64,000 nucleotides of DNA, from positions 1 through 64,000 of the forward strand of contig CALIFY010000039.1 of the NCBI GenBank assembly GCA_938021675.1, read 5' to 3'. Both the position numbers and the translations under genes were made by a program. Of the stretch, positions 51,215 through 59,724 are shown piece after piece. The first letter of the stretch is position 1, and the number at the start of each line of letters is the position of its first letter. This DNA comes from an uncultured Acidimicrobiales bacterium. GTDB taxonomy: Bacteria > Actinomycetota > Acidimicrobiia > Acidimicrobiales > SZUA-35. The notes beneath the pieces are model-generated. The model had not been told where the DNA came from. It made no database searches and worked only from the letters and a program-made list of their open reading frames with translations.

Positions 51215-52060
51215 TCACAGCGGCAAGTTTTCGTTGCAAAACCAGCCGATGATGGCGCCGAACGTTTCGCTGTAGGCCGCGAGATCGATGGCTTCGCGCT
51301 CACTAGACGACAAGTCTTCTTCGTAGCTCGTAGTGATGGCGAGTCCGAACTGTTCAACCGTCATGTCAGCATCCGTGTTCGTACATGCCGTCGTTTGGAT
51401 GACAGTGAGGCGGTCATCGCTGAGTTGGTCGATGAACCTGTCGGCCTCGACCGGGATGCCATCCAGGACGCCCACGGTGGCCCGAAATTGCTCCACGGTC
51501 GTCACGTCGTCGGCCTCGGCCGAGGTTTCGACATCAGGCAACAGCTCGGGACAGAAAAAGCCGATGAGCGTCCCGAACAACAACACCCATTCGTTTACCC
51601 CCAACGCATCTCGTTCGGCCGGTGCTAGTTCGTCGTACAAGTCGACGGCTCGTCGACCGAGCTCGGTATCGGCAAGCCCGGGGGACACCGCACCACAGGC
51701 GAGGTCGGCAAGCTGATCGATCCGGATGGCATCGGCACCTCCAACGAAGGCGGAGACAACGTCCGGAAGACGTTCTAGCAATGGTGCGAGTTCCTGAAAC
51801 GACCGAGCATCGTCGCTGGCTTGCGCCGACGATTGCGCTTGCGAGGTCGTCGTATCGACCGGTTCGGTTGATGTGCTCGCCTCGTCATCAGCACCAACCG
51901 ACGTCGGAACGGCGGTCGAGCGGCGCGACGGCGTGTTGGCATCGGTAGACGGTGAGGCTACCGACGGATTGTCGGCGTCGCCTAGAGAACTGCAACCTGC
52001 GACCAGAAGAACGGTCGACAACAGGACTGGAATGGACGTTCGCCATCTCGGTAGGAACAC
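51215..52060 (-). CDS. Lipoprotein of unknown function
   Basis: A 281-residue protein. It starts GTG (VFLPRWRTSIPVLL) with a signal peptide ending in the lipobox VAGCSS, followed by about 75 residues of Ser/Thr-rich linker and a helical C-terminal part with four Cys that may form disulfides. There is weak internal repetition: VTTVEQFRATVGVL and MTVEQFGLAITTSYEE, and FGTLIGFFCPELLP and FGAIIGWFCNENLP, suggesting two copies of a roughly 90-residue helical unit. A frame upstream of the GTG is open but looks non-coding. Confidence 0.75.
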   Translation of the reverse strand: MFLPRWRTSIPVLLSTVLLVAGCSSLGDADNPSVASPSTDANTPSRRSTAVPTSVGADDEASTSTEPVDTTTSQAQSSAQASDDARSFQELAPLLERLPDVVSAFVGGADAIRIDQLADLACGAVSPGLADTELGRRAVDLYDELAPAERDALGVNEWVLLFGTLIGFFCPELLPDVETSAEADDVTTVEQFRATVGVLDGIPVEADRFIDQLSDDRLTVIQTTACTNTDADMTVEQFGLAITTSYEEDLSSSEREAIDLAAYSETFGAIIGWFCNENLPL

Positions 52061-52189
52061 GCTTTCAGCATGACAGGTCGGCCGATTCTGTTGTGGTACC
52101 CCTTTGACCACAGGGCCTGGCAACCCGACTACGGGCAAGCCAGCCCGTTCGCCAGCCAAAATCCGATGGGAACCGACGTTGCTTACCGG

Positions 52190-53449
52190 TCAGGTCGACA
52201 CGTGGCGTACGAAGTAGATGTCGGCAATCCGATCGATGAGCTGGTTATCGAGCCGATTGGCAAGCTGGTCGTAGTCGCACACGCTGGTCGCCAACTCGCA
52301 AAAGTCGACGGCCACATACGGCCGGAGCTCTCCAAGATAGTCCAGAGTGATCTTGCCGAGATAGGCGGCGGCTTCGGCGGTGACGTCAAGGCCCTCCCTG
52401 TCGGCGGCTCGCACCAGGATCCAGTTGAACGCCGATTCGCTACAAGCGCCGACGAATACCTTGTTTCGCAGCCTACGAAGGAACGCATCGTCGCCAAGCT
52501 CATGGGGATCGAGGTTGGTTGAAATGACCAGTTTGAGTTCGAACGGAACGGTGAACTTCACCCCGCTGTTCGGTCGCAGAAAGTCGATACCTCGTGAGAG
52601 CGGTACGATCCACCGGTTGAGAATCTGGTCTGGTGTCATCGACTGTCGACCAAAGTCGTCGACGACGAGGATCCCGTTGTTGGCCAGGAGCTGGATCGGC
52701 GCTGCGCTCACCCCTGAGACCGTGTCGTACTGGAGGTCCATCATCGGCATCTCGAGTTCACCACCGACGAGGATCAAGGGTCGTTTACATACGATGAATC
52801 GAGGGTCGAGTTCGCTTGGTTGGTCCTCAACGGCCTCGTGGAGCGAGGGGTCGAACACCGAAATGAGCTGGCTGTCGACCTCGAGATACCTCGGGACAAG
52901 TATCTCGTCGCTGTAGAACCGGCTCATCCGCTCAGCCAAGCTCGTCTTCCCGGTTCCGGGGGGACCATAAAAGAAGATTGCCCCCTCGCTCAAGAACGCG
53001 GGACCGATTTGGTCCAGAATCCCATCCTCCAAAACGAGATCGCCATATGCCTGCTTCGTCGACTCCCGATCGAGCACAACGCTCGACCGTTGACTCAGTA
53101 CAAGCGACTGATAGTCGGCGAGCGGTACCGGCATCTGCGCCACGTGGCTGCCGGCTCGCATCCGCTCGGCCGTGACCGAATGGCCGAGTTCGGTGAGGGC
53201 AATGCGGTAATCGCGTCCCTCCACTCCGTGGTACTCGACGAGATTCTTCTCCCGCAATGACTCGGCGAGTTCATCACCGATGGCGTGGGAGACGCAGAGC
53301 GCATCGGCGGCCCTGCTCACCGTCGTCATTCGCTCGGTGAGGATGCGACGCATAAACAAATCTTCGGCGAGGCCTGGGGCGATTCCGAGTTGCTCGACCT
53401 TTCCGGGCGGCAGCATCGACATCGCCAGGTTGGTTCCAGACGTGGTCAT
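52190..53449 (-). CDS. AAA+ ATPase of unknown role
   Basis: A 419-residue protein. An N-terminal winged-helix region covers about 20-100 (MRRILTERMTTVSRAADALC, then VEYHGVEGRDYRIALTELG). The AAA core has Walker A YGPPGTGKTSL (about 161-170), Walker B ILVVDDFGRQSMTPDQ and a sensor in LVISTNLDPHEL. Similar stand-alone ATPases occur in actinobacteria and Chloroflexi, often near pilus or secretion genes, but none are seen here. The ATG at 53449 is two codons inside a GTG alternative. Convergent with nothing; prsW lies 60 nt upstream in the same direction. Confidence 0.8.
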   Translation of the reverse strand: MTTSGTNLAMSMLPPGKVEQLGIAPGLAEDLFMRRILTERMTTVSRAADALCVSHAIGDELAESLREKNLVEYHGVEGRDYRIALTELGHSVTAERMRAGSHVAQMPVPLADYQSLVLSQRSSVVLDRESTKQAYGDLVLEDGILDQIGPAFLSEGAIFFYGPPGTGKTSLAERMSRFYSDEILVPRYLEVDSQLISVFDPSLHEAVEDQPSELDPRFIVCKRPLILVGGELEMPMMDLQYDTVSGVSAAPIQLLANNGILVVDDFGRQSMTPDQILNRWIVPLSRGIDFLRPNSGVKFTVPFELKLVISTNLDPHELGDDAFLRRLRNKVFVGACSESAFNWILVRAADREGLDVTAEAAAYLGKITLDYLGELRPYVAVDFCELATSVCDYDQLANRLDNQLIDRIADIYFVRHVST

Positions 53450-53509
53450 GTTCACTGTTATCGGCGCGAAACAGGCCGAGCATTACGAGTTGCTGCTGTG
53501 GATTTCGCC

Positions 53510-54679
53510 TTAGGCGGAGGCTTGAGCTTGGCGGGCCTGGGAGAGTTGCCCTGCGAGCCGTTGTTCGGTGGCCGGATCGGTTCCACCATCTCGTCGATAA
53601 AAAAGGGCCAGTCGGGCGAGCGCAGCATGTACTTGGTCGAACGCCGGCCGACGGTGGCGGGGAAGTGCTCGTCTGGTGGCCAACATTCTTTGCCAGTTCC
53701 CAAAAATGCCAACCTCCTCGGCGGTCATCTCGAAGCGCTGGGCCAGCATCGGGACCATCGAGGTGAACTTCCGCTGTTCAGATCGACGGATGGTGACCAC
53801 GGTGGCGATAGCAGCCAGAAACAGCAAAATGAAGCAGAGTCCAGCGATGAGGATGGCGCCATTATTTCCCGTCTGCTCGGCAAACGTTAGAGAGCCGTTC
53901 CAGGCGGCATGGCAAGCGACGGCCAGCCCGAACCCCCACGCCGCATTGGCCGCCACCGATTGCCGCCGGGCGACGGCCAGCCCGATACCGAGCCCCGTCC
54001 AAGCCGTGAACAACGGATGAGCAAACGGGGTAAGGAGAGCGCGAAGCACGAAGACTTGGATAATTATCCCTGATGACACCGCATCGGCGAAGTACAACAG
54101 GTCTTCGATGACGGCGAAGCCGAGGGCCACCCAGCCAGCGTAAACAATGCCATCCATCACCCCATCGACTTCTCGCCGCCGGACCGCCCAGTACACGCCG
54201 AGACCTTTCATGAACTCCTCGACGAGTGGGGCAGAGACCACGGCGGCCCATGCCTCGCCTGCACCGAACGCCACGACCGAATTCACGACCCCGGACACGA
54301 ATCCAGCGACGGCGACCCCCCACAAGAAGGCATGGATCTTTGAGCTTCGGGGCTCCGGTTCGACCCGATCGAGCCAAGCTAAGACGGGCAACACAATCAA
54401 AATCGGCACGAACGAGAGAACGATGCCGACCATGGTGGCGACCGGCGAAAAGACAAGAAGTAGAAGCGTCGAGAGCGCGGTGAGAACCAACCCAACGATG
54501 ACCGGGACGCTGAGCCAAGATGGAAGCTTCGGCTTGGCCTGCTGCCCACCCCCAACATGAGCTGTCCAAGCATGGCCATCCCACCACCGCCACGGGTTGA
54601 CATGCCACGGATCGGGGTACCAGCCTGCTGGGTTTGACGGCTGCGCGGGGTACCGGTCGTCGGGAAGCATCGGATTCAT
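53510..54679 (-). CDS. PrsW-family intramembrane metalloprotease with N-terminal DUF2510 domain
   Basis: A 389-residue membrane protein. Residues 15-40 are a DUF2510 domain (PAGWYPDPWHVNPWRWWDG). About eight membrane helices follow. PrsW proteases cut anti-sigma factors to release stress responses; the conserved acidic pair is in PLVEEFMKGLG, and the histidine-containing helices are LLTPFAHPLFTAWTG and ACHAAWNG, giving the putative metal site. The C-terminal 80 residues are cytoplasmic and basic. Fusion to DUF2510 is a known actinobacterial arrangement of membrane proteins. Start ATG 54679; no clear Shine-Dalgarno. Confidence 0.88.
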   Translation of the reverse strand: MNPMLPDDRYPAQPSNPAGWYPDPWHVNPWRWWDGHAWTAHVGGGQQAKPKLPSWLSVPVIVGLVLTALSTLLLLVFSPVATMVGIVLSFVPILIVLPVLAWLDRVEPEPRSSKIHAFLWGVAVAGFVSGVVNSVVAFGAGEAWAAVVSAPLVEEFMKGLGVYWAVRRREVDGVMDGIVYAGWVALGFAVIEDLLYFADAVSSGIIIQVFVLRALLTPFAHPLFTAWTGLGIGLAVARRQSVAANAAWGFGLAVACHAAWNGSLTFAEQTGNNGAILIAGLCFILLFLAAIATVVTIRRSEQRKFTSMVPMLAQRFEMTAEEVGIFGNWQRMLATRRALPRHRRPAFDQVHAALARLALFYRRDGGTDPATEQRLAGQLSQARQAQASA

Positions 54680-54757
54680 TGTCGCTCGTTCCGGCGGTCG
54701 CCGCGCCACCTGACGGTCACAACGGTTGGGCGGCGGCGGACGAGCGGCGCGGATCGG

Positions 54758-54919
54758 TCAAATCGAGCTGCTCACGAGAGGCCAGAGAACTACGCCAAAG
54801 ACGGCAATCGCCACACCGATGAAGGCGACTTTAGCTACCTTGCGAATCAATCCAGCGCCGATAATGAATACGGCCAGGGCGATGAGCACTACCGGCCAGT
54901 TGTTAGCAAACCAATCCAT
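54758..54919 (-). CDS. Small membrane protein (53 residues)
   Basis: MDWFANNWPVVLIALAVFII begins a 53-residue protein with two hydrophobic helices separated by RKVAKV, ending LWPLVSSSI. It has too few residues for family recognition, but the start ATG, clean stop and hydrophobic pattern support a real gene. It lies 78 nt upstream of prsW in the same direction and may be co-transcribed. Confidence 0.5.
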   Translation of the reverse strand: MDWFANNWPVVLIALAVFIIGAGLIRKVAKVAFIGVAIAVFGVVLWPLVSSSI

Positions 54920-55145
54920 AGCGGCACAGCGTAGGCGGTCGCTGCTGAAACATCGGATTTTCGGCCCGGTGCTGTCGACATCGGCCGGGCCGGCAACCGG
55001 TCGTCGTTCACATCCCGTAGTTGTGCTCGAAGGGTTTCGTCGCCGCGCTGGACCAGAGGGGTGACGCTGTTTGTGGTCGCCGTGCACTAGTGTCGTTTGT
55101 GGCGGAATGGCATTGACTCGGCGGGGAAAGTGAGCAATCTCGATC

Positions 55146-56186
55146 GTGTCGCCGCCAAATCGCCTCACCTGTCTTTTTGTTTTCCTTGCCGTAGCCGTCG
55201 TCGCCTGTGGCGGGGACTCCAACGCTACGCCCTCGTCGACGACCGACGGCGAGATCGCCGCCGATGGTTCGTCGACGACACCCGTGGCGAGTACTTCCGG
55301 CCGGTCGAGGAGTACCGCGTCGACCGGAGCGGCACCGACGACGTCTGACGTATCGATATCGGTCCGACAGTCGACGTCGACAGCGGCAGAGAGGCGATCG
55401 GACGCCGGCCAAGGCACTGTGCCGGCCGAGACGACGTCAGTTGAGATCGATACCACCCCGGCCGAAACTGCATCCGTCGCGGTGGACACGACAACGGCCG
55501 ACACGACACCGGTTCAGATGGACACCACGCCGGCCGATACCACGCCAATCGACAGCCCGGAAAACGATACGGCCGAAAACGCTGCGTCGACCGGCGCCGT
55601 CGCTGCCGCGGTGCCCGATCTCGTTGGCGAAACGTCGACCCATCCCCTCATCCCGCAGTCTTGGGCGCCGTTCGCAAGTTTCTCTGGGGTCATCTTGATC
55701 CAACCGTCGATCAACATCGAGCGCATCGGGTTTCATGAGTCGGACCACGACGGTGCCCAACAGCTCGACATTGCCGCCAACACTGTCTTCCCAATCGTTC
55801 TCGAAAGCCGGGGCAGGGGCACCGGTTCGCGAACGGCGGCAGACGTTGTCGTCAAACCAGATACTGAAATCCGCGCCCCGGTAACCGGCACGGTCATCCG
55901 GGCCGGAGGTTACGTGCTGGACTGTGACCATCGAGACGGTTTCGTCGTCATCGAACCCGATGCTCACCCTGGATGGGAAGTCAACGTCGTCCATATCACC
56001 GGCGTGCAGGTCTCACCTGGTGACAGGGTGGAGGCCGGCGTCACGGTGCTTGCCCCTGGCGCCACCGACTTACCGTTCGACTCCCAGATCGATAGCCACA
56101 CCGCTGAGCCGTCGTGGCCCCACGTCCAGATTGAGCTACTCGATCCAGCGATCCCCGCTCGGCTATCACCCGGTGACGCCTGTTAA
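55146..56186 (+). CDS. Lipoprotein with Thr-rich repeats and a degenerate M23 peptidase-like domain
   Basis: A 346-residue exported lipoprotein: signal peptide with lipobox VVACGG, then about 140 residues of Thr/Ser/Ala-rich disordered linker containing short DTTPA-type repeats, then a beta-rich C-terminal domain (about 165-340). That domain resembles LytM/M23 peptidases (APVTGTVIRAGG, then VVHITGVQVSPGDRVEAGV), but the HxH zinc motif reads PHVQIEL, with the second His replaced by Gln. It is therefore probably not an active endopeptidase; degenerate LytM proteins can activate amidases (inference). GTG start without clear ribosome-binding site. Confidence 0.78.
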   Translation: MSPPNRLTCLFVFLAVAVVACGGDSNATPSSTTDGEIAADGSSTTPVASTSGRSRSTASTGAAPTTSDVSISVRQSTSTAAERRSDAGQGTVPAETTSVEIDTTPAETASVAVDTTTADTTPVQMDTTPADTTPIDSPENDTAENAASTGAVAAAVPDLVGETSTHPLIPQSWAPFASFSGVILIQPSINIERIGFHESDHDGAQQLDIAANTVFPIVLESRGRGTGSRTAADVVVKPDTEIRAPVTGTVIRAGGYVLDCDHRDGFVVIEPDAHPGWEVNVVHITGVQVSPGDRVEAGVTVLAPGATDLPFDSQIDSHTAEPSWPHVQIELLDPAIPARLSPGDAC

Positions 56187-56285
56187 TGCCGAGGTAGCTG
56201 TCAATACACCCGCAGCCTTTGCTGTGGAGGCAGCGCCCGATCCCGCTCGTCCCCAAATTTCCCGCCCGAGGTTTCAGCTCGTAGC

Positions 56286-56291
56286 TATGTT
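56286..56291 (+). promoter_or_regulatory. Predicted -10 element of the methyltransferase gene
   Basis: TATGTT ends 6 nt before the ATG at 56298; no Shine-Dalgarno sequence is present. Confidence 0.45.
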
Positions 56292-56297
56292 TGGCTA

Positions 56298-57101
56298 ATG
56301 ACGACTGACCGGTACACCCACGGGCACCACGACGCGGTGCTCCGTTCCCATCGTTGGCGCACCGTCGAGAACTCGGCCCGATATCTCGTGCCCCATCTCG
56401 ACGAGGGGGCGCGCCTCCTCGACGTTGGCTGTGGGCCCGGCACGTTGACCGTCGATCTGGCGAGACGACTTCGGTCCGGGCAAGTTCTCGGGATCGACCG
56501 CGACCAGGGAATCGTGGACGAAGCATTCCGTCATGCCACCGAATCGACGGTTACGAACGTCGAGACCCGGATCGGCGACGTCTACCAGGTCGACGAACCG
56601 AGCGGATCATTCGATATCGCTCATGCGCATCAGGTTCTCCAGCACCTCTCCGACCCGGTTCGAGCCCTCGAAGAGATGGCACGGCTTGTGGGACGAGGTG
56701 GTTTGGTTGCAGCCAGAGATGCCGACTACGGCGCCATGACCTGGTACCCATCGAACGATTGCCTCGACCGGTGGCGAGAGGTCTACCAGTCGGTGGCTCG
56801 AGCAAACGGGGCGGAGCCCGATGCCGGACGTCGGCTCCTGGCCTGGGGTCGGTCAGCGGGGTTCACCGACATCACGGCGTCGGCATCGACGTGGTGTTTC
56901 GCCGATGATGAGACCAGACGATGGTGGGGTGAACTTTGGGCTACGCGGATGACCGAATCGGCAGTAGCCGACCAGGCCATCCAACTTGGAGTTGCCACCG
57001 GAGACGATCTCGCGACGCTGGCACGAGGCTTTACCGATTGGGCCGAGAACCCCGACGGTTGGTTCCTCGTCCCTCATGGCGAAATCATCGCCCGCCCATA
57101 G
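56298..57101 (+). CDS. SAM-dependent methyltransferase (UbiE/methyltransf_11 type)
   Basis: A 267-residue cytoplasmic methyltransferase. Motif I is LLDVGCGPGTLTVDLARRL (about 40-58), then the acidic LGIDRDQGIVDEA, GDVYQVDEPSGSFDIAHAHQVLQHL and ARLVGRGGLVAARDAD, all typical of class I small-molecule methyltransferases. The C-terminal half (about 150-265) is helical with several Trp. Acceptor unknown. Downstream the convergent membrane-protein gene ends 21 nt away. Confidence 0.85.
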   Translation: MTTDRYTHGHHDAVLRSHRWRTVENSARYLVPHLDEGARLLDVGCGPGTLTVDLARRLRSGQVLGIDRDQGIVDEAFRHATESTVTNVETRIGDVYQVDEPSGSFDIAHAHQVLQHLSDPVRALEEMARLVGRGGLVAARDADYGAMTWYPSNDCLDRWREVYQSVARANGAEPDAGRRLLAWGRSAGFTDITASASTWCFADDETRRWWGELWATRMTESAVADQAIQLGVATGDDLATLARGFTDWAENPDGWFLVPHGEIIARP

Positions 57102-57122
57102 CTGGTCGATCGAACCACCGGC

Positions 57123-57590
57123 TCATTGACCGGTAAGGAAGACCCGACGGTCAGCCTCGACCGCGGTGACTACACAATCGGATACCGATCGACCGGCGGT
57201 AGGAAGCGAAAGTTCACGCTCCTCACCTGAGCCGAGGACGGGCGCCTCTGCGACAAGCGCCAGGTCGTCTCCATCATCGACGGTCATCGACACAGCGATA
57301 ACGAAGTCGTCGTCGTCCGAACCTTCGTTTCGAATGGTGACTGCATACCCCTCGGCTCCCACTGTTCCACAGGCAACCGACACCGACGATTGGCTATCAC
57401 CAAGTACGATCCGCTCGCTGCCACTCGGTGTGTTTGGTGACGCCGGGGCCAGCTCTTCTTGGGCTATTTCGTCCTCTTCTGAACCATCGGTGCTTCGAAT
57501 ATTCAGCACGGCCAGAATTCCGAGGATGATGACGAGAAGCACAGAGGAAAGCACCGCTACCGGGCGCAGGATAGAACCGGCGGATTTCAT
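57123..57590 (-). CDS. Single-TM extracytoplasmic protein of unknown function
   Basis: A 155-residue protein with one N-terminal hydrophobic segment (VAVLSSVLLVIILGILAVLN, about 12-31), acting as signal anchor, then an acidic linker and a C-terminal beta-sandwich-like region with two Cys (SVACGT and SDCVVT) that may pair. No family recognised. It is divergent from the TIR-like membrane protein gene, with 136 bp between starts. Confidence 0.65.
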   Translation of the reverse strand: MKSAGSILRPVAVLSSVLLVIILGILAVLNIRSTDGSEEDEIAQEELAPASPNTPSGSERIVLGDSQSSVSVACGTVGAEGYAVTIRNEGSDDDDFVIAVSMTVDDGDDLALVAEAPVLGSGEERELSLPTAGRSVSDCVVTAVEADRRVFLTGQ

Positions 57591-57713
57591 CGGACCAGTA
57601 TGACCGATTCACCAGGCTCGGCCAGATCGCGGGCAAAGGGCCTGACCTTCGCTTCTCTTGGCATATGCTCCTCATTCTGTGCCGGTGGCTCTCGCGCATC
57701 ATAGTGAATTGAC

Positions 57714-57719
57714 TAGGGT
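57714..57719 (+). promoter_or_regulatory. Predicted -10 element of the TIR-like gene (leaderless start)
   Basis: TAGGGT ends 7 nt before the GTG at 57727; no Shine-Dalgarno sequence is present. Confidence 0.5.
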
Positions 57720-57726
57720 GTAGCTT

Positions 57727-58842
57727 GTGGATTCCGCTTCGACTAGCAGTAAGGCGCCGCGCGTATTGATCGGACGCGGCGGGGCCGACCGGCCGTTCCG
57801 ATTATTGGCCGATGGCCTGCGTCGCGAGGGATACCAGGTCGACGAGCTCGCGTCGTCTCCCGTCGGCGCCCACAGCACGGGCACGGCAACCCAGGACGTG
57901 CTCGGAAAAATCGACATGGCCTTCTTGATCGTGCGCGAAAGCGACGCAAAGGACAACGGTGGACCGGTGCGACCGTTCCAGCGGGTGGTACGGGAGGCCG
58001 GAGTCATCCAAGGCCAACTAGGAATGGATCGCGTCGTCCTATTGGTCGAGGAAACGGTCGAAGGCCTCTCAGCCGATACGGGGATCGCAACGATCCGTTT
58101 TCCTGCCGGAATGCCAGAGGCCGTCCTGAACGACGTATTGTCCTCGATCCGCTTCGCGTTTCCGCCACGGGTTCGCGACCTTCGTGCCCAGCCGCCGATC
58201 ATGGAACAGGCTCGAAGTGACGCCCTGAAGTTGCCGTGGCTTCTCGTCGCCGCAGTGTGCCTCCTGGCGTTCATCCCGTTCGTTCTGGCGATCCGAGCGA
58301 TGGGCGCCGATTCGGCCGATGATCCCGATCTAAGTATCCAGCAACTAGATGGCCTGGCCGGTGCGCTCACAGCTGGGGCACAATCCAACGGATTGGATTC
58401 GGCCGTACCGGGAGACGGCGAGGCACTGGCGCCGCAAGCACCATCGCTTCCCTTTGGTGGCGACGACGCGCTGCTCCCAGTCACCTGCCGGCTCGATTTG
58501 TCTTCCGGTCGTCTCTCCGACGAAACGATTGAGTGCGACGGAGCCGGTGGCTTGGCCATCGAGGGTTTCTCCGGGCCGTGGCACACCGAGATCGGCCAAG
58601 TGGCGGTCAGCCCAGGGGTCGTCGGTGAGCTGGTGTACGAGCCGCGCTCGGATGGTTTGACACCGGGGACTAACACCGTTGAGCTACTGCCGGGCACCGT
58701 GACATTGGATCAATCCGACGCCACTTTCGGAGTCGACAACGTGGTGCTCCAATTCAGTGCCCAAGATCAACACATCCATCTGCTACAGGCTGATAGCCGT
58801 GGAGGCGAAGCGGTAACCCTGATCTTCAGCCTCGGGCTATAG
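57727..58842 (+). CDS. Membrane protein with TIR-like N-terminal domain
   Basis: A 371-residue protein. Residues 11-145 resemble the TIR-like predicted nucleotide-binding domain (PF10137 group): strand PRVLIGR, helix DGLRREGYQVDEL, strand KIDMAFLIVRESD, the helix with a conserved Glu in QRVVREAGVIQGQLGM (Glu90), then strand DRVVLLVEE. In true TIRs and this group the Glu sits where NAD is cleaved. A single membrane helix follows (about 170-192), then a 180-residue region likely outside the cell, acidic and beta-rich. GTG start. No clear CBASS or Pycsar neighbours. The family match is by pattern only and needs a profile search. Confidence 0.6.
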   Translation: MDSASTSSKAPRVLIGRGGADRPFRLLADGLRREGYQVDELASSPVGAHSTGTATQDVLGKIDMAFLIVRESDAKDNGGPVRPFQRVVREAGVIQGQLGMDRVVLLVEETVEGLSADTGIATIRFPAGMPEAVLNDVLSSIRFAFPPRVRDLRAQPPIMEQARSDALKLPWLLVAAVCLLAFIPFVLAIRAMGADSADDPDLSIQQLDGLAGALTAGAQSNGLDSAVPGDGEALAPQAPSLPFGGDDALLPVTCRLDLSSGRLSDETIECDGAGGLAIEGFSGPWHTEIGQVAVSPGVVGELVYEPRSDGLTPGTNTVELLPGTVTLDQSDATFGVDNVVLQFSAQDQHIHLLQADSRGGEAVTLIFSLGL

Positions 58843-58848
58843 CCGAAC

Positions 58849-59724
58849 ATGAGCGTGACAGCGGTGAAACTACCTGGCCCTATCGTGTCGGGCGAGTGGT
58901 TGCAGGCCAACCACGAAGCGGTCCGCCTTGTTGACGTGCGATGGTCGCTTGCCGACGGTCCAAAGCGTGGTGCCTTCGATCGAGGCCGGCTCCCTGGCGC
59001 GGTCTTCGCAGACCTCGACGCTGATCTTTCGGCACCGCCCGGTGTCCGGGGCCGCCACCCGCTTCCCGATCCGGAACGATTCGCCGAGGTTCGAGCTCGA
59101 CTCGACCTCGTCACCCGGCCGGTTGTCTGTTACGACGATCAAAGTGGTGCGGTAGCGGCGCGGTTGTGGTGGATGCTCGATGCCATCGGCCACCCAGCCG
59201 CTGTCCTCGACGGTGGACTCGAGGCATGGACCGATGTTGCAGCCATGGAGTCTGGACCATCTCGGTTCTCGACACCGGTCGACCTCCAGGTAGCCGTTAC
59301 GCCATGGCCCAAAGATCGGTTCGTCGATGTCGACGCTGTGCTTCCGGCCATCGATGATGGTGTCGTGTTGCTCGATGCCCGAAGCGCCGGACGTTTCCGG
59401 GGTGAGAAAAACGACGTCGATCAGAGGTTCGGCCACATCCCCGGATCGGTGTCTCGCCCCTGGACCGACAACATCGGATCTGATGGTCGATTTCTTCCAG
59501 CGGATGTTCTCCGGGAGCAGTTAGTCAATCTCGGCGCCGACCCAAAACGTCCGATGATCGCCAGTTGCGGATCCGGGGTCACCGGTTGTCATGACCTGTT
59601 GGCCGCCCGTCTTGCCGGTTTGACAGCGGCGCGGCTCTACACCGGGTCATGGTCAGAGTGGGCCTCTGAACCCAGCCGGCCGGTGGCCACGGCAGCTGAC
59701 GTTGAGCCGGATGCCTCCTACTGA
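58849..59724 (+). CDS. sseA: Thiosulfate/3-mercaptopyruvate sulfurtransferase (two rhodanese domains)
   Basis: A 291-residue enzyme that moves sulfur from thiosulfate or mercaptopyruvate to acceptors. Domain 1 (about 10-145) is structural, with VRLVDVRWSLADG; domain 2 (about 155-280) carries the active Cys240 in ASCGSGVTGC, the CGSGVT loop being typical of the mercaptopyruvate type. It starts ATG at 58849, 7 nt after the previous stop. Its stop overlaps the end of the convergent gene by 7 bases, so the two run tail-to-tail. Confidence 0.9.
   Translation: MSVTAVKLPGPIVSGEWLQANHEAVRLVDVRWSLADGPKRGAFDRGRLPGAVFADLDADLSAPPGVRGRHPLPDPERFAEVRARLDLVTRPVVCYDDQSGAVAARLWWMLDAIGHPAAVLDGGLEAWTDVAAMESGPSRFSTPVDLQVAVTPWPKDRFVDVDAVLPAIDDGVVLLDARSAGRFRGEKNDVDQRFGHIPGSVSRPWTDNIGSDGRFLPADVLREQLVNLGADPKRPMIASCGSGVTGCHDLLAARLAGLTAARLYTGSWSEWASEPSRPVATAADVEPDASY

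Noticed and set aside
55200-55600. Several overlapping Arg- and Thr-rich frames
   Set aside because: They are shadows of the low-complexity linker of the lipoprotein at 55146.
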